Source of the DNA: an uncultured Rhizobiaceae group bacterium
Lineage (GTDB): Bacteria; Pseudomonadota; Alphaproteobacteria; Rhizobiales; Rhizobiaceae
Direction: 5' to 3'
DNA: 12,583 bases
NCBI GenBank assembly: GCA_938030645.1
Contig: CALHHQ010000036.1
Coordinates: 1 to 12,583 of the forward strand
Positions 1 to 6,991 of the stretch are shown piece after piece. The position numbers and the translations under genes were made by a program. The notes under the pieces are model-generated. The model saw nothing but the letters and a program-made list of their open reading frames with translations. It made no database searches and was not told where the DNA came from. Numbering within the stretch: the first letter of the stretch is position 1; every line of letters begins with the position of its first letter.

Positions 1-2
1 CT

Positions 3-17
3 CAAGCCAAGGCTTAG
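3..17 (+). CDS. possible 3' tail of an upstream gene (partial)
   Basis: The first bases contain a reading frame entering from outside the window and ending at TAG (15-17), encoding at most Gln-Ala-Lys-Ala. The stop overlaps the Shine-Dalgarno sequence of the next gene, an arrangement common inside operons. This suggests, without proving it, that the acyltransferase is preceded by a co-transcribed gene on the same strand. Four codons cannot identify the product, and a chance stop is quite possible. Confidence 0.2.
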   Translation, partial: QAKA

Positions 18-20
18 GAG
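16..20 (+). promoter_or_regulatory. ribosome binding site deciding a GTG start
   Basis: AGGAG lies 8 bases before the GTG at 29. The reading frame is open all the way back to base 2, so without this site the start would be undecided. The site makes GTG-29 the best choice. Confidence 0.7.
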
Positions 21-28
21 CCCTAAAC

Positions 29-1156
29 GTGCGCATCACATCGGATTTCGATGCTTTGCGTGAGTCATGGTCGTTATTGGAAACTGATGGTGTCTATTCA
101 CTTTATCAGCGCTTTGCGTGGATGAAATCTTGGTATGAAAAGGTTGGGCAACCTGCCCTGTTCGATGCCCGCCTCATAGAGATTTCCCATCGTGGTCAAC
201 CGCTGTGTATCTTGCCTATGGGGCTGCGCAATCGTGGTCCGTTTAAAGTTCTCACTTGGGTGGGAGACTCACATACGAATTTTCACATGGGGATATACTC
301 TCGCGCGTTTCTCAAAAGCGCAAAACCTGATGATATCCGTTCTCTGGTTGATTTTATCACTGCAAAGATAGATTCCGCAGATGTGCTTGAACTCTGTTGC
401 CAGCCTGTCATTTGGCAGGGACACACCAACCCATTCACTTTTTTGAAATGGCAAGAGGCGCACAACCACGCTTTTGCTCTTGAACTGAACTCAGATTTCA
501 ACGCGGTTCTTGATCGCAAAAATGGCCCACGCAAGCGTAAGAAATTTCGATGGCAAACCAACAAATTGAAAGATGTAGGTGGCGCAAAACTGCTTGTTGC
601 GGAAAGTGTTGAAGATGTTGACCGCATTCTGAAAACGTCCATGCAACAGATGAGTCGTCGGTTTGACCGTTCTGGCATCTGGAACCGATTTGAAGATATC
701 GGTGTGAGTGCGTTTTTTCGCGATGTGGCCATCGCAGAACTGGGCAAAGAGGACCCCGCTCTGCGTCTCTATGCCTTGGAAATCGATGGAGAATTGCAAG
801 CGACATTCTCCGGCGGCATTTCGCAAAAACAGTTTTCCGGGTGCTTCATATCTTTAACAGATGGAAGCTACTCCAAGATTTCACCCGGTGAGTTGATGAT
901 ATATCTGGTGATCGAAGACTGTGTGAAAAGGGGTCTTGAAGTTTTTGACCTTGGGCGCGGCGAAGAACGCTACAAAACGTCTTGGTGCGATGTCACCATT
1001 CCGATGTTCGACACTGCTATTGCGCTGAGCAAGAGAGGCATACTTTTTGCTGCTTATGAACGCACAAAAGCTGCGATCAAGCGCGTTGTCCGCAACAACA
1101 CAACGCTCTGGAACTTTGCTAAGAAAGTACGCGCCCGCGTTTACGGGCGCGTCTGA
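29..1156 (+). CDS. GNAT-fold acyltransferase, CelD/BioF2-like (polysaccharide-associated)
   Basis: A 375-residue cytoplasmic protein with no signal peptide or membrane span. Residues about 165-320 resemble the Acetyltransf_6 (BioF2-like/CelD) family. The basic stretch RKRKKFRWQTNKL (168-180) is followed near the C-terminal end of the domain by FDLGRGEERYKTSWC (306-320), close to the family's GRG-x-x-x-YK-x-x-W signature. Members are often found in EPS and cellulose gene clusters and are thought to move an acyl group from acyl-CoA or a related donor onto a sugar or amine. In this setting the likely job is acylating a lipid-linked repeat unit or a nucleotide sugar, but neither donor nor acceptor can be read from the sequence. 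The start is GTG with AGGAG 8 bases upstream. The gene converges on the Wzc-like gene with 13 bases between stop codons. Family is fairly sure; the substrate is unknown. Confidence 0.8.
   Translation: MRITSDFDALRESWSLLETDGVYSLYQRFAWMKSWYEKVGQPALFDARLIEISHRGQPLCILPMGLRNRGPFKVLTWVGDSHTNFHMGIYSRAFLKSAKPDDIRSLVDFITAKIDSADVLELCCQPVIWQGHTNPFTFLKWQEAHNHAFALELNSDFNAVLDRKNGPRKRKKFRWQTNKLKDVGGAKLLVAESVEDVDRILKTSMQQMSRRFDRSGIWNRFEDIGVSAFFRDVAIAELGKEDPALRLYALEIDGELQATFSGGISQKQFSGCFISLTDGSYSKISPGELMIYLVIEDCVKRGLEVFDLGRGEERYKTSWCDVTIPMFDTAIALSKRGILFAAYERTKAAIKRVVRNNTTLWNFAKKVRARVYGRV
1129..1152. terminator. GC-rich hairpin at convergent gene ends, candidate bidirectional terminator
   Basis: A perfect 9-bp stem, ACGCGCCCG (1129-1137) against CGGGCGCGT (1144-1152), encloses the 6-base loop CGTTTA. 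It lies in the last codons of the acyltransferase gene, just before its stop. On the + strand it is followed by CTGATTTATC, and on the - strand by ACTTTCTTAG. Both are T-containing but neither is a classic T run. The position between convergent genes fits termination in both directions, and the stem is strong. The weak T tract is the main doubt. Confidence 0.55.
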
Positions 1157-1169
1157 TTTATCAAGGATA

Positions 1170-3320
1170 TTAAGCGGCTGTCAGGCCAGCTATTTCAAGT
1201 TCTTCGCGCGATAGATCAACCACTAAAGGTTGTTTCATACCCGCATGAACAAGCATGTTGCTTGCCATAGAGATTTCACTCGGATCAGCATCCATATCGT
1301 TGATGATGTGAATTGTAGACGCATCTGAAATCCGCGACAGGCCGCTTACATCAGCGGCACCACAATCAACAATCAGATATTGATAAGTCGCTTGAAGCGC
1401 ATCGATGATGGTGGACAAATGATCTACACCACTTGCAGCCACATGGGCGTCAGCAACGCCAGACGGCATCAAATGAACACCGGACAATCGATCGCTGTGG
1501 ATTGCGTCGCCAAAGCCAGCTTGGCCTGCCATGACGTCTTTCAAGCCTGTGAATTCATCGGACCCGAGCATGATTTTTGAAGTGCTGCCGGAACCTGTCA
1601 TATCGAGGACAATCACGCTGCTGCCAAAGGACGCCAAATGGCGCGCGAAGATCGTGGTGCAATAAGATCCCACATCGCCTTCTGGCGAGATCATGGCGAT
1701 ACGACCGTGGCCCAGCATGTTGATCGACTTTGCAGTCAATGCGGCTTTGCTCAAAGGTTGAGACTTTACAGGAACAGGACGCCCCAGTTCTTCAAGAGTT
1801 GGCGCAATGGAAGGCGCATGAACATTGGCGGCACCAATCGTATCAGCTTGATTGCTGTCCATCGCAGGGTCATTTGCGCGCATGGTTTCATAGTGATCAG
1901 CATACTCACGACGGGCAGCACCGCTGGACAATACGGAACCAGCCAGTGTGAACAAAGCGCCCAGCAGGAGCGTGCCGAAGAATGCGCCGATTATGGTTGG
2001 CAGTTTTTTCGGAAAATAGGGCTTTGATTGAATTTGAGCTCGGGAGAAAATGAAAGCATCAGCGGGCAAAAACTCACGACTTTGGCGGGATTTCGCCTCT
2101 TGGAATTGAATGAGGTACGTCGATAGTTGTGCACGTTTCGCTTCCGCTTCACGTTCAAAAGAACGCAGTTCGACCTGTGCTTTGCCGACACGACCGCTTT
2201 CAGATTTCAACTGATTGCGACGTTGAATGAGGTCTTCTTCACGGTCACGAGCAACCTGAGCTTCCTGTTGCAGGCTCCTTTGAACTTTTTCTGCTTCACG
2301 GTTGATCTGAGTGTTCAATGTAGAAATTTGCGACCGCAAGCTTTGAATGCGAGGGTGGCCGGACAAAAGCGTGGTCGAGAGCTCTGCAAGCTGACCGTTC
2401 AATGTCACCTGACGTTCGCGCAGACGCTGGATCAAAGGTGATTGGAGAACACTGGAAGCGGATTCCAAGGAACCAGAACGCAATGCGCGGCTGACGGAAG
2501 CAGCATTTGCTTCGGCACGAGAAAGTTGCGAACGGACACGACCAAGCTCTGTGGCCAGTTCAGACAATTCTTGTGTGGCGAGTGTATTGTTGTCGCGACC
2601 TTGCAGAATGTCGGAGTTTTCACGGAAAGCGGCAGCAGCAGCCTCGGCTTCACGCACACTTTCTTTTAGCTTTTCCAGTTCAGGAGCGAGTTTGGCCAGT
2701 TCTTCTGGCCCTGCCCCACGTTTCAGCTTTTCTTGGGTCGCCAGATATTCATCGGCAATACGGTTTGGAATTTCGGCTGCAAGCTTTGGATCCTTCGACC
2801 AGAACTGCACGACAATAACACGAGCGCGTTCAGCCTGATGCACTTTCAATTTGTCAAAGTAGGCTTCCAGCACTCGATCTTCAGCGGTGACCGCTGAACT
2901 GGTGTCAGACAGACCCACTGCTGAAAGCACTTTACCAATGGCAGAAGTGCGCAACGCAGAGTTGAATTCTGGATTCTCAACCAAGTTGAGATCCTTCACA
3001 ATTTTTCGGGCTATCGTGCGCGACTGCAGCAACTGTACTTGGCTGGCGATGCCTGAATCATCCAAGGTGTTCTGTGCAGCCTGATTTGCGCTGTTTGAAT
3101 TGCCCAGGGGCGATTCTGTGGTGCGAATGAGAATGCGTGCTTCAGATTTGTAGCGTGGCGAAATAACTTGCAGCACAACAAACGCCAATAGCGCTGCAAT
3201 CAACGCGGCAATCAGCAATTTAATTTTTTGGCGCCAGATGCTTGCAAAGATACCACCTAGGTCGATATCCACATCTCGGCTCAATTCATGATCCCCGGCC
3301 ATTGGCACACTTTCACTCAC
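1170..3320 (-). CDS. Wzc/ExoP-like polysaccharide co-polymerase with degenerate tyrosine-kinase domain
   Basis: A 716-residue inner-membrane protein controlling EPS chain length and export, working with the Wza-like lipoprotein encoded divergently. The order is: Wzz-type N-terminus (about 18-65) with membrane span 33-53; periplasmic region rich in coiled coil (about 195-410); GNVR-type proline motif SKPYFPKK (432-439); membrane span 441-465; cytoplasmic linker; and a BY-kinase-like P-loop fold (about 535-716). The kinase part is degenerate. The Walker A region (545-556) has no lysine and reads GDVGSYCTT, the A' region keeps Asp573 (VIVLDMTG), and Walker B keeps Asp652 (YLIVDCGA). No tyrosine occurs after Tyr648, so the usual autophosphorylated C-terminal cluster is absent. 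Family members normally need the P-loop lysine for ATP, so this domain is probably catalytically dead. The GTG start has a weak ribosome site; Met7 (codon at 3302-3300) is an alternative. Confidence 0.88.
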   Translation of the reverse strand: MSESVPMAGDHELSRDVDIDLGGIFASIWRQKIKLLIAALIAALLAFVVLQVISPRYKSEARILIRTTESPLGNSNSANQAAQNTLDDSGIASQVQLLQSRTIARKIVKDLNLVENPEFNSALRTSAIGKVLSAVGLSDTSSAVTAEDRVLEAYFDKLKVHQAERARVIVVQFWSKDPKLAAEIPNRIADEYLATQEKLKRGAGPEELAKLAPELEKLKESVREAEAAAAAFRENSDILQGRDNNTLATQELSELATELGRVRSQLSRAEANAASVSRALRSGSLESASSVLQSPLIQRLRERQVTLNGQLAELSTTLLSGHPRIQSLRSQISTLNTQINREAEKVQRSLQQEAQVARDREEDLIQRRNQLKSESGRVGKAQVELRSFEREAEAKRAQLSTYLIQFQEAKSRQSREFLPADAFIFSRAQIQSKPYFPKKLPTIIGAFFGTLLLGALFTLAGSVLSSGAARREYADHYETMRANDPAMDSNQADTIGAANVHAPSIAPTLEELGRPVPVKSQPLSKAALTAKSINMLGHGRIAMISPEGDVGSYCTTIFARHLASFGSSVIVLDMTGSGSTSKIMLGSDEFTGLKDVMAGQAGFGDAIHSDRLSGVHLMPSGVADAHVAASGVDHLSTIIDALQATYQYLIVDCGAADVSGLSRISDASTIHIINDMDADPSEISMASNMLVHAGMKQPLVVDLSREELEIAGLTAA

Positions 3321-3337
3321 TCATAAGGACGCACTGT

Positions 3338-3345
3338 TCACGTGA
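3338..3345. promoter_or_regulatory. 8-bp palindrome TCACGTGA, candidate operator
   Basis: A perfect 8-bp palindrome starts one base downstream of the candidate -10 element of the Wzc-like gene, so it would cover the transcription start. That is a typical repressor position. Its half-site CGTGA recurs in the inverted repeat at 3479-3495. An 8-bp palindrome can arise by chance, and the recurrence is the reason to note it. Confidence 0.3.
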
Positions 3346-3346
3346 T

Positions 3347-3376
3347 ATTCTATGTTTATGGTAACCAAGCCGTTAA
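3347..3376 (-). promoter_or_regulatory. candidate sigma-70 promoter for the Wzc-like gene
   Basis: Read on the - strand, TTAACG (3376-3371) is followed after 18 bases by TAGAAT (3352-3347). These match the -35 and -10 consensus at 4 and 5 of 6 positions. Transcription would begin near 3340, about 20 bases before the GTG start. Found by eye only. Confidence 0.4.
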
Positions 3377-3478
3377 CTTTGCGCGTACTTGAAGCACTTT
3401 CTTAACGAATGACCGAACGGCAAAAAGGCTTGTTCGAGTTTACACTGAATTAACCATAATCCTGTTTGATCTGTCGGA

Positions 3479-3495
3479 GCGTGAAAGCATCACGC
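3479..3495. repeat. inverted repeat GCGTGA-N5-TCACGC upstream of the Wza-like gene
   Basis: Perfect 6-bp arms (3479-3484 and 3490-3495) flank AAGCA, about 55 bases before the ATG at 3551. As DNA it could be an operator sharing the CGTGA half-site with the palindrome at 3338-3345. As RNA it would be a small leader hairpin. The sequence alone does not decide between these. Confidence 0.4.
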
Positions 3496-3550
3496 AAAAT
3501 TTGTAACGCATGTTCTGCAAGGAAATGCGCAGTTGAGTCAGGGTAATCAT

Positions 3551-4126
3551 ATGAACAGGCGCGCGTTTTTCGTCTCTTGCGTAGCAACCACACTTTCCGC
3601 GACAGTTTTGTCGGGGTGTGCTTCCCGCTATGCCCCTGCTCCCGCAGCTTTTCATGAAATTCTTCAGCAACCTTATCGTTTGGATGCTGGTGATCGCATG
3701 CGTGTAACCGTTTTTGAACAAACGGATTTGACGAACACATATACAGTCGACAAGGCCGGCTATATTGCCTTCCCACTCGTGGGCTCGGTTGCCGCACGCG
3801 GTCGAACCATTAAGGAAATTGAGGGCGACATTGCCTCCAAGCTGTCTGAAGGCTTTATTCGCAATCCTGACGTCTCTGTTGAAGTTGATCGCTACCGCCC
3901 AATTTTCGTGATGGGTGAAGTGGGTACATCAGGGCAATATACATACGTGCCTGGCATGACCGTTCAAAATGCGATTGCGATAGCCGGAGGATATTCTCCC
4001 CGTGCCCATCAAACCGATGTGGACATCACACGCCAGATCAATGGCAAGGTTTTGACAGGTCGCGTTCCAATTACAGACCCATTGATGCCAAGCGACACAA
4101 TTTTTGTGCGCGAACGGCTCTTTTAA
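3551..4126 (+). CDS. short Wza/GumB-like polysaccharide export lipoprotein
   Basis: A 191-residue outer-membrane lipoprotein forming the periplasmic and outer-membrane part of the EPS export channel, partner of the Wzc-like protein. The signal peptide starts MNRRAFFVS and ends in the lipobox LSGC, with Cys23 as the lipidated residue. The next residue is Ala rather than Asp, consistent with outer-membrane sorting. A poly_export domain (about 40-115, containing YRLDAGDRMRVTVF) is followed by an SLBB-type domain (about 117-190, containing GEVGTSGQYTYVPGMTVQNAIAIAGG). The protein is about half the length of E. coli Wza and lacks its C-terminal pore helix, so it resembles GumB-type proteins. ATG-3551 is chosen because AGGGT lies 6 bases upstream and the signal peptide begins there; a TTG at 3533 would add six residues. 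The Arg-Arg pair also makes a Tat-type signal possible. Confidence 0.88.
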   Translation: MNRRAFFVSCVATTLSATVLSGCASRYAPAPAAFHEILQQPYRLDAGDRMRVTVFEQTDLTNTYTVDKAGYIAFPLVGSVAARGRTIKEIEGDIASKLSEGFIRNPDVSVEVDRYRPIFVMGEVGTSGQYTYVPGMTVQNAIAIAGGYSPRAHQTDVDITRQINGKVLTGRVPITDPLMPSDTIFVRERLF

Positions 4127-4130
4127 AATT

Positions 4131-5291
4131 ATGCAAAAGCGTGACGCCACGCCACTGCCCAAACTGCGCATTGTTCATTGCTTCAGATCACCTGTAGGTG
4201 GCATTTTTCGCCATGTGCGAGATTTGATTGATGAACAGGTGAAAGCGGGACATGAGGTTGGCATAATTTGCGACAGCAATACGGGCGGCGCCTTTGAAGA
4301 GGCGATGTTTAAAGACCTCAAACCTAGCCTTGCACTCGGGTTGCACCGTTTGGCAATGGACCGATCCATTGGTCCCCGGGACATCTCCGTGGTTTGGAAA
4401 CTTTTTCGTGAAATCAAAGCGTTGAATGTAGATGTTTTGCATTCGCATGGTTCCAAAGGTGGTGCATATGCACGCATTATTGGGTCACTCTTACGCATAG
4501 GATCGAAGAGACCTATTCGACTGTACTGCCCCCATGGCGGCTCAGTTCATTACGATTCTGGCAGTATGGGTGGCAAACTGTTTTTCATGCTGGAACGGTT
4601 GATGGAAAGGTTCACTGATCGTCTGATATTTGTGAGCAATTATGAGCGGGATGGTTTTTTCTCAAAAGTCGGTTCGGCGCATTGTCCAGATTCTCTTGTT
4701 TATAATGGATTGACCGAACCTGAGTTCGAACCAATTTCAACAAACAAGGACGCTGCCGATTTTCTCTATATCGGCATGATGCGTGACCTCAAGGGCGTTG
4801 ATTTATTTCTAAATGCCTTGCCCATGGTGGCAGAAAAAACTGGTCGAAAGATTTCAGCGCATCTGGTGGGCGATGGACCTGATTTGGAAGCCTACAAATC
4901 AAGAGCGCGAGATTTGGGCACCAACGTTGAAACAACGTTTCACGATCCCATGCCAGCGCGCGAAGCGTTTTGTTTGGGGCAAACACTCGTGGTTCCATCA
5001 AGGGCGGAAAGCATGCCGTATATCGTTCTTGAAGCACTTGCTGCCAAACGAACACTGATTGCGACCAATGTGGGTGGAATTCCCGAGATATTTGGTCCTT
5101 ACGCAAATGCTCTTGTGAAACCAGATGATGTGAACGCTCTCGCCTCTGCTATGATCGGCCAGATACAAAACACACGCGTGAATGTGGAAAGTGATAAATT
5201 CGCTACCAGAATTCATGAGATGTTCAGTGCATCAGTCATGGCGGACAGTGTCATGGAAGCTTACCAGTTGACGCTGAAAGAAGGCGACTAA
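4131..5291 (+). CDS. family 4 glycosyltransferase (GT-B fold) for EPS repeat unit
   Basis: A 386-residue retaining glycosyltransferase, probably acting at the cytoplasmic face of the inner membrane to add a sugar from a nucleotide sugar to the lipid-linked EPS precursor. The N-terminal half has the glycine-rich acceptor-side motif GGIFRHVRDL (23-32) and HGSKGGAYAR (106-115). The C-terminal half has YIGMMRDLKGVDLFL (213-227), with Arg218 and Lys221 placed to bind phosphates. It also has the E-x7-E signature ESMPYIVLE (Glu293 to Glu301) and GGIPEIFG. The sugar and linkage cannot be read. ATG-4131 lies 4 bases after the stop of the export lipoprotein, suggesting translational coupling; no good ribosome site precedes it. 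An in-frame TTG at 4104 would overlap the upstream gene and seems less likely. Confidence 0.88.
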   Translation: MQKRDATPLPKLRIVHCFRSPVGGIFRHVRDLIDEQVKAGHEVGIICDSNTGGAFEEAMFKDLKPSLALGLHRLAMDRSIGPRDISVVWKLFREIKALNVDVLHSHGSKGGAYARIIGSLLRIGSKRPIRLYCPHGGSVHYDSGSMGGKLFFMLERLMERFTDRLIFVSNYERDGFFSKVGSAHCPDSLVYNGLTEPEFEPISTNKDAADFLYIGMMRDLKGVDLFLNALPMVAEKTGRKISAHLVGDGPDLEAYKSRARDLGTNVETTFHDPMPAREAFCLGQTLVVPSRAESMPYIVLEALAAKRTLIATNVGGIPEIFGPYANALVKPDDVNALASAMIGQIQNTRVNVESDKFATRIHEMFSASVMADSVMEAYQLTLKEGD

Positions 5292-5437
5292 ATCCGAGCG
5301 GATCAACAGCACATAAGCTTCGCAACCAAACTCAATATCTTTGATGAAAAACAACCAGCTATAAAGGGTTTCTTAGCGGGTTTTTCGTAACGTCAATTCA
5401 ATTGATGACACTTGAAAACTGATGTGCGGCTCCCGTT
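5292..5437 (+). promoter_or_regulatory. intergenic region with possible promoter for the WcaJ-Wzy pair
   Basis: This 146-bp gap separates two otherwise tightly packed gene pairs. It contains TATAAA (5360-5365), a good -10 match, but no convincing -35 at a normal distance. It also has a perfect 13-bp palindrome (5393-5405) and weak AT-rich inverted arms GAAAAAC (5346-5352) and GTTTTTC (5380-5386). The gap is long enough for an internal promoter, which remains unproven. No small gene was seen. Confidence 0.3.
5393..5405. repeat. 13-bp palindrome TCAATTCAATTGA
   Basis: Perfect 6-bp arms TCAATT and AATTGA flank one central C, ending 32 bases before the ATG of the WcaJ-type gene. If transcription starts at or just after the TATAAA at 5360-5365, the palindrome would lie shortly downstream of the start, a possible operator. 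It is AT-rich, so chance is a real alternative. Confidence 0.3.
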
Positions 5438-6991
5438 ATGGATGTAAAACAAACTGAAGACCCTAAATCGCGTTTCAGCCATGAAGAAATTATGGCGACG
5501 ACCGAGACGGCAAACAACTCCGAAAAACGCAGTTCTGTTCGCCTAAGTGTGCGCGCTGAACAGGTGGCTTCACAATTTGCACAAAACGCTGTTTCGCCGT
5601 TTCTTTTGGCGACAACCTTGCGGGTTATCGAGTTTCTGGCCGTGATGATTGTCGGTCTTGGGGCTTATTTCCTCTACGTTGTTCCGCTTGATGGCATCAA
5701 ACCGTTTTATCTTTTGACATGCTTTCTGGGAGCCGTTTTGAGCGTGATCGCATTGCAGGCTGCAGATACGTATCAGGTCACACAACTGCGAACGACGATT
5801 AGACAATTGGGCCGCGTGCTTGCGGCTTGGACTGCCGTATTTGCTGTTATGGCTCTGCTTGCCTTTTTCATGCGCATTTCAACCGAGTTCTCTCGCGTTT
5901 GGTTTGGTTCATGGTTCATAGCGGGAATCGGCGCTTTTATTCTCATTCGCAGCGTGACCGCCATTATGGTGCGCCGTTGGGCCCGCGACGGGCGCTTAGA
6001 ACGCCGTGCGGTGATTGTTGGTGGTGGCCGCAATGCAGAAGACCTGATCGTTTCACTTGAAGCGCAAACCGACAACGACATTCGTATTTGCGGTATCTTC
6101 GATGATCGTATTGGTGATCGTTCGCCGCCTATGGTTGCAGGCTATCCAAAGCTTGGCACGGTGTCCGAACTCGTTGAATTCGGCCGCAAAACACGGGTCG
6201 ATATGCTGATCGTGTCTTTGCCCATCAGTGCTGAAAACCGCGTTCTGGCTATGTTGAAAAAGATTTGGGTGCTGCCGGTGGACATTCGCCTGTCTGCTCA
6301 CACCAACAAACTGCGCTTCCGCCCTCGTTCATATTCATATGTTGGCACGGTTCCTTTCTTGGACGTGCTGGACAAACCGATTGCTGATCTTGATTCCTTG
6401 ATGAAGCGCGCATTCGACATCTTCTTCAGCATAGGTGCATTGATTGCCCTGTCGCCTGTCATGTTGATCACCGCGATTGCGATCAAATTGGACAGCAAAG
6501 GTCCGATTATCTTTAAACAGAAGCGTTTTGGTTTTAACAACGAAGTGGTCGAAGTTCTCAAATTTCGCTCTATGTACACCGATATGTCGGACCACGATGC
6601 GAAACAAGTTGTCACAAAGGGCGATCCTCGTGTCACCAAAGTTGGCCGTTTCATTCGCAAGTCTTCGATTGATGAATTGCCACAGTTGATCAACGTTCTT
6701 TCAGGTAACCTGTCTCTGGTTGGCCCTCGCCCCCATGCTGTTAACGCGCATACACAAAACCAACTTTGGGATGAAGTTGTTGATGGGTATTTCGGTCGCC
6801 ACAAAGTGAAGCCCGGAGTGACCGGTTGGGCGCAAATCAACGGTTGGCGCGGCGAAGTGGACAACGAAGAAAAAATTCGCCGTCGCGTTGAGCATGATCT
6901 CTACTACATCGAGAACTGGTCTGTGCTGTTTGACCTTTACATCCTGTTCGCCACCCCGATGAAGCTTTTGAACACGGAGAACGCATATTGA
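5438..6991 (+). CDS. WcaJ-type undecaprenyl-phosphate sugar-1-phosphate transferase (initiating enzyme)
   Basis: A 517-residue polytopic inner-membrane enzyme that starts EPS assembly by moving a hexose-1-phosphate, probably glucose or galactose, from its UDP-sugar to undecaprenyl phosphate. Four predicted membrane spans (about 56-80, 90-108, 125-145, 155-175) precede a Rossmann-like CoA_binding_3 domain (about 190-300, starting AVIVGGGRNAEDL). Next come a membrane-associated helix (325-350) and the C-terminal bacterial sugar transferase domain. The catalytic domain shows KRAFDIFFSIGAL (323-335), KFRSMYTDM, the Asp412-Glu413 pair in SSIDELPQL, LVGPRPHAV, PGVTGWAQINGWRGE and a typical C-terminal ENAY. 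The length is in the usual range for the long WcaJ/PssZ class. Neither ATG-5438 nor the in-frame ATG at 5492 has a strong ribosome site; the upstream one is kept. The stop overlaps the start of the Wzy-type gene. Which sugar is used is unknown. Confidence 0.93.
   Translation: MDVKQTEDPKSRFSHEEIMATTETANNSEKRSSVRLSVRAEQVASQFAQNAVSPFLLATTLRVIEFLAVMIVGLGAYFLYVVPLDGIKPFYLLTCFLGAVLSVIALQAADTYQVTQLRTTIRQLGRVLAAWTAVFAVMALLAFFMRISTEFSRVWFGSWFIAGIGAFILIRSVTAIMVRRWARDGRLERRAVIVGGGRNAEDLIVSLEAQTDNDIRICGIFDDRIGDRSPPMVAGYPKLGTVSELVEFGRKTRVDMLIVSLPISAENRVLAMLKKIWVLPVDIRLSAHTNKLRFRPRSYSYVGTVPFLDVLDKPIADLDSLMKRAFDIFFSIGALIALSPVMLITAIAIKLDSKGPIIFKQKRFGFNNEVVEVLKFRSMYTDMSDHDAKQVVTKGDPRVTKVGRFIRKSSIDELPQLINVLSGNLSLVGPRPHAVNAHTQNQLWDEVVDGYFGRHKVKPGVTGWAQINGWRGEVDNEEKIRRRVEHDLYYIENWSVLFDLYILFATPMKLLNTENAY
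6976..6980 (+). promoter_or_regulatory. ribosome binding site supporting a TTG start
   Basis: GGAGA lies 7 bases before TTG-6988, inside the last codons of the WcaJ-type gene. It is the reason for accepting a TTG start that overlaps the upstream stop codon. Confidence 0.65.

Larger units (their letters stand above)
3321..3550. promoter_or_regulatory. divergent promoter region between the Wzc-like and Wza-like genes
   Basis: No gene was seen in these 230 bases. They must hold the start signals of both divergent transcripts. The visible structure is a palindrome (3338-3345), a candidate - strand promoter (3347-3376), a longer inverted repeat (3479-3495), and a 7-base motif, ACCATAA, once per side. 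That motif is at 3453-3459 on the + strand and 3356-3362 on the - strand, so it has the same orientation relative to each gene. A possible + strand -10 element, CATAAT (3455-3460), lies 19 bases after TTGTTC (3430-3435), which is a poor spacing. Confidence 0.55.

Noticed and set aside
3440..3797. Open frames on the - strand across the start of the Wza-like gene
   Set aside because: They overlap the signal peptide and domain-coding region of a well-supported lipoprotein, and no family features are visible in them.
4104..4130. TTG at 4104 as the start of the glycosyltransferase
   Set aside because: It would overlap the preceding gene by 23 bases and add nine residues not typical of the family; ATG-4131 is 4 bases after the stop and better placed.
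5289..5303. ATCCG-AG-CGGAT inverted repeat just after the glycosyltransferase stop codon as a terminator
   Set aside because: The 5-bp stem has only a 2-base loop and no T run follows, so it would not form a working terminator hairpin.
6298..6864. 188-codon open frame on the - strand inside the WcaJ-type gene
   Set aside because: It lies wholly antisense to a clearly conserved enzyme, the translation has no recognisable domain, and its composition is that of a reverse-strand shadow.
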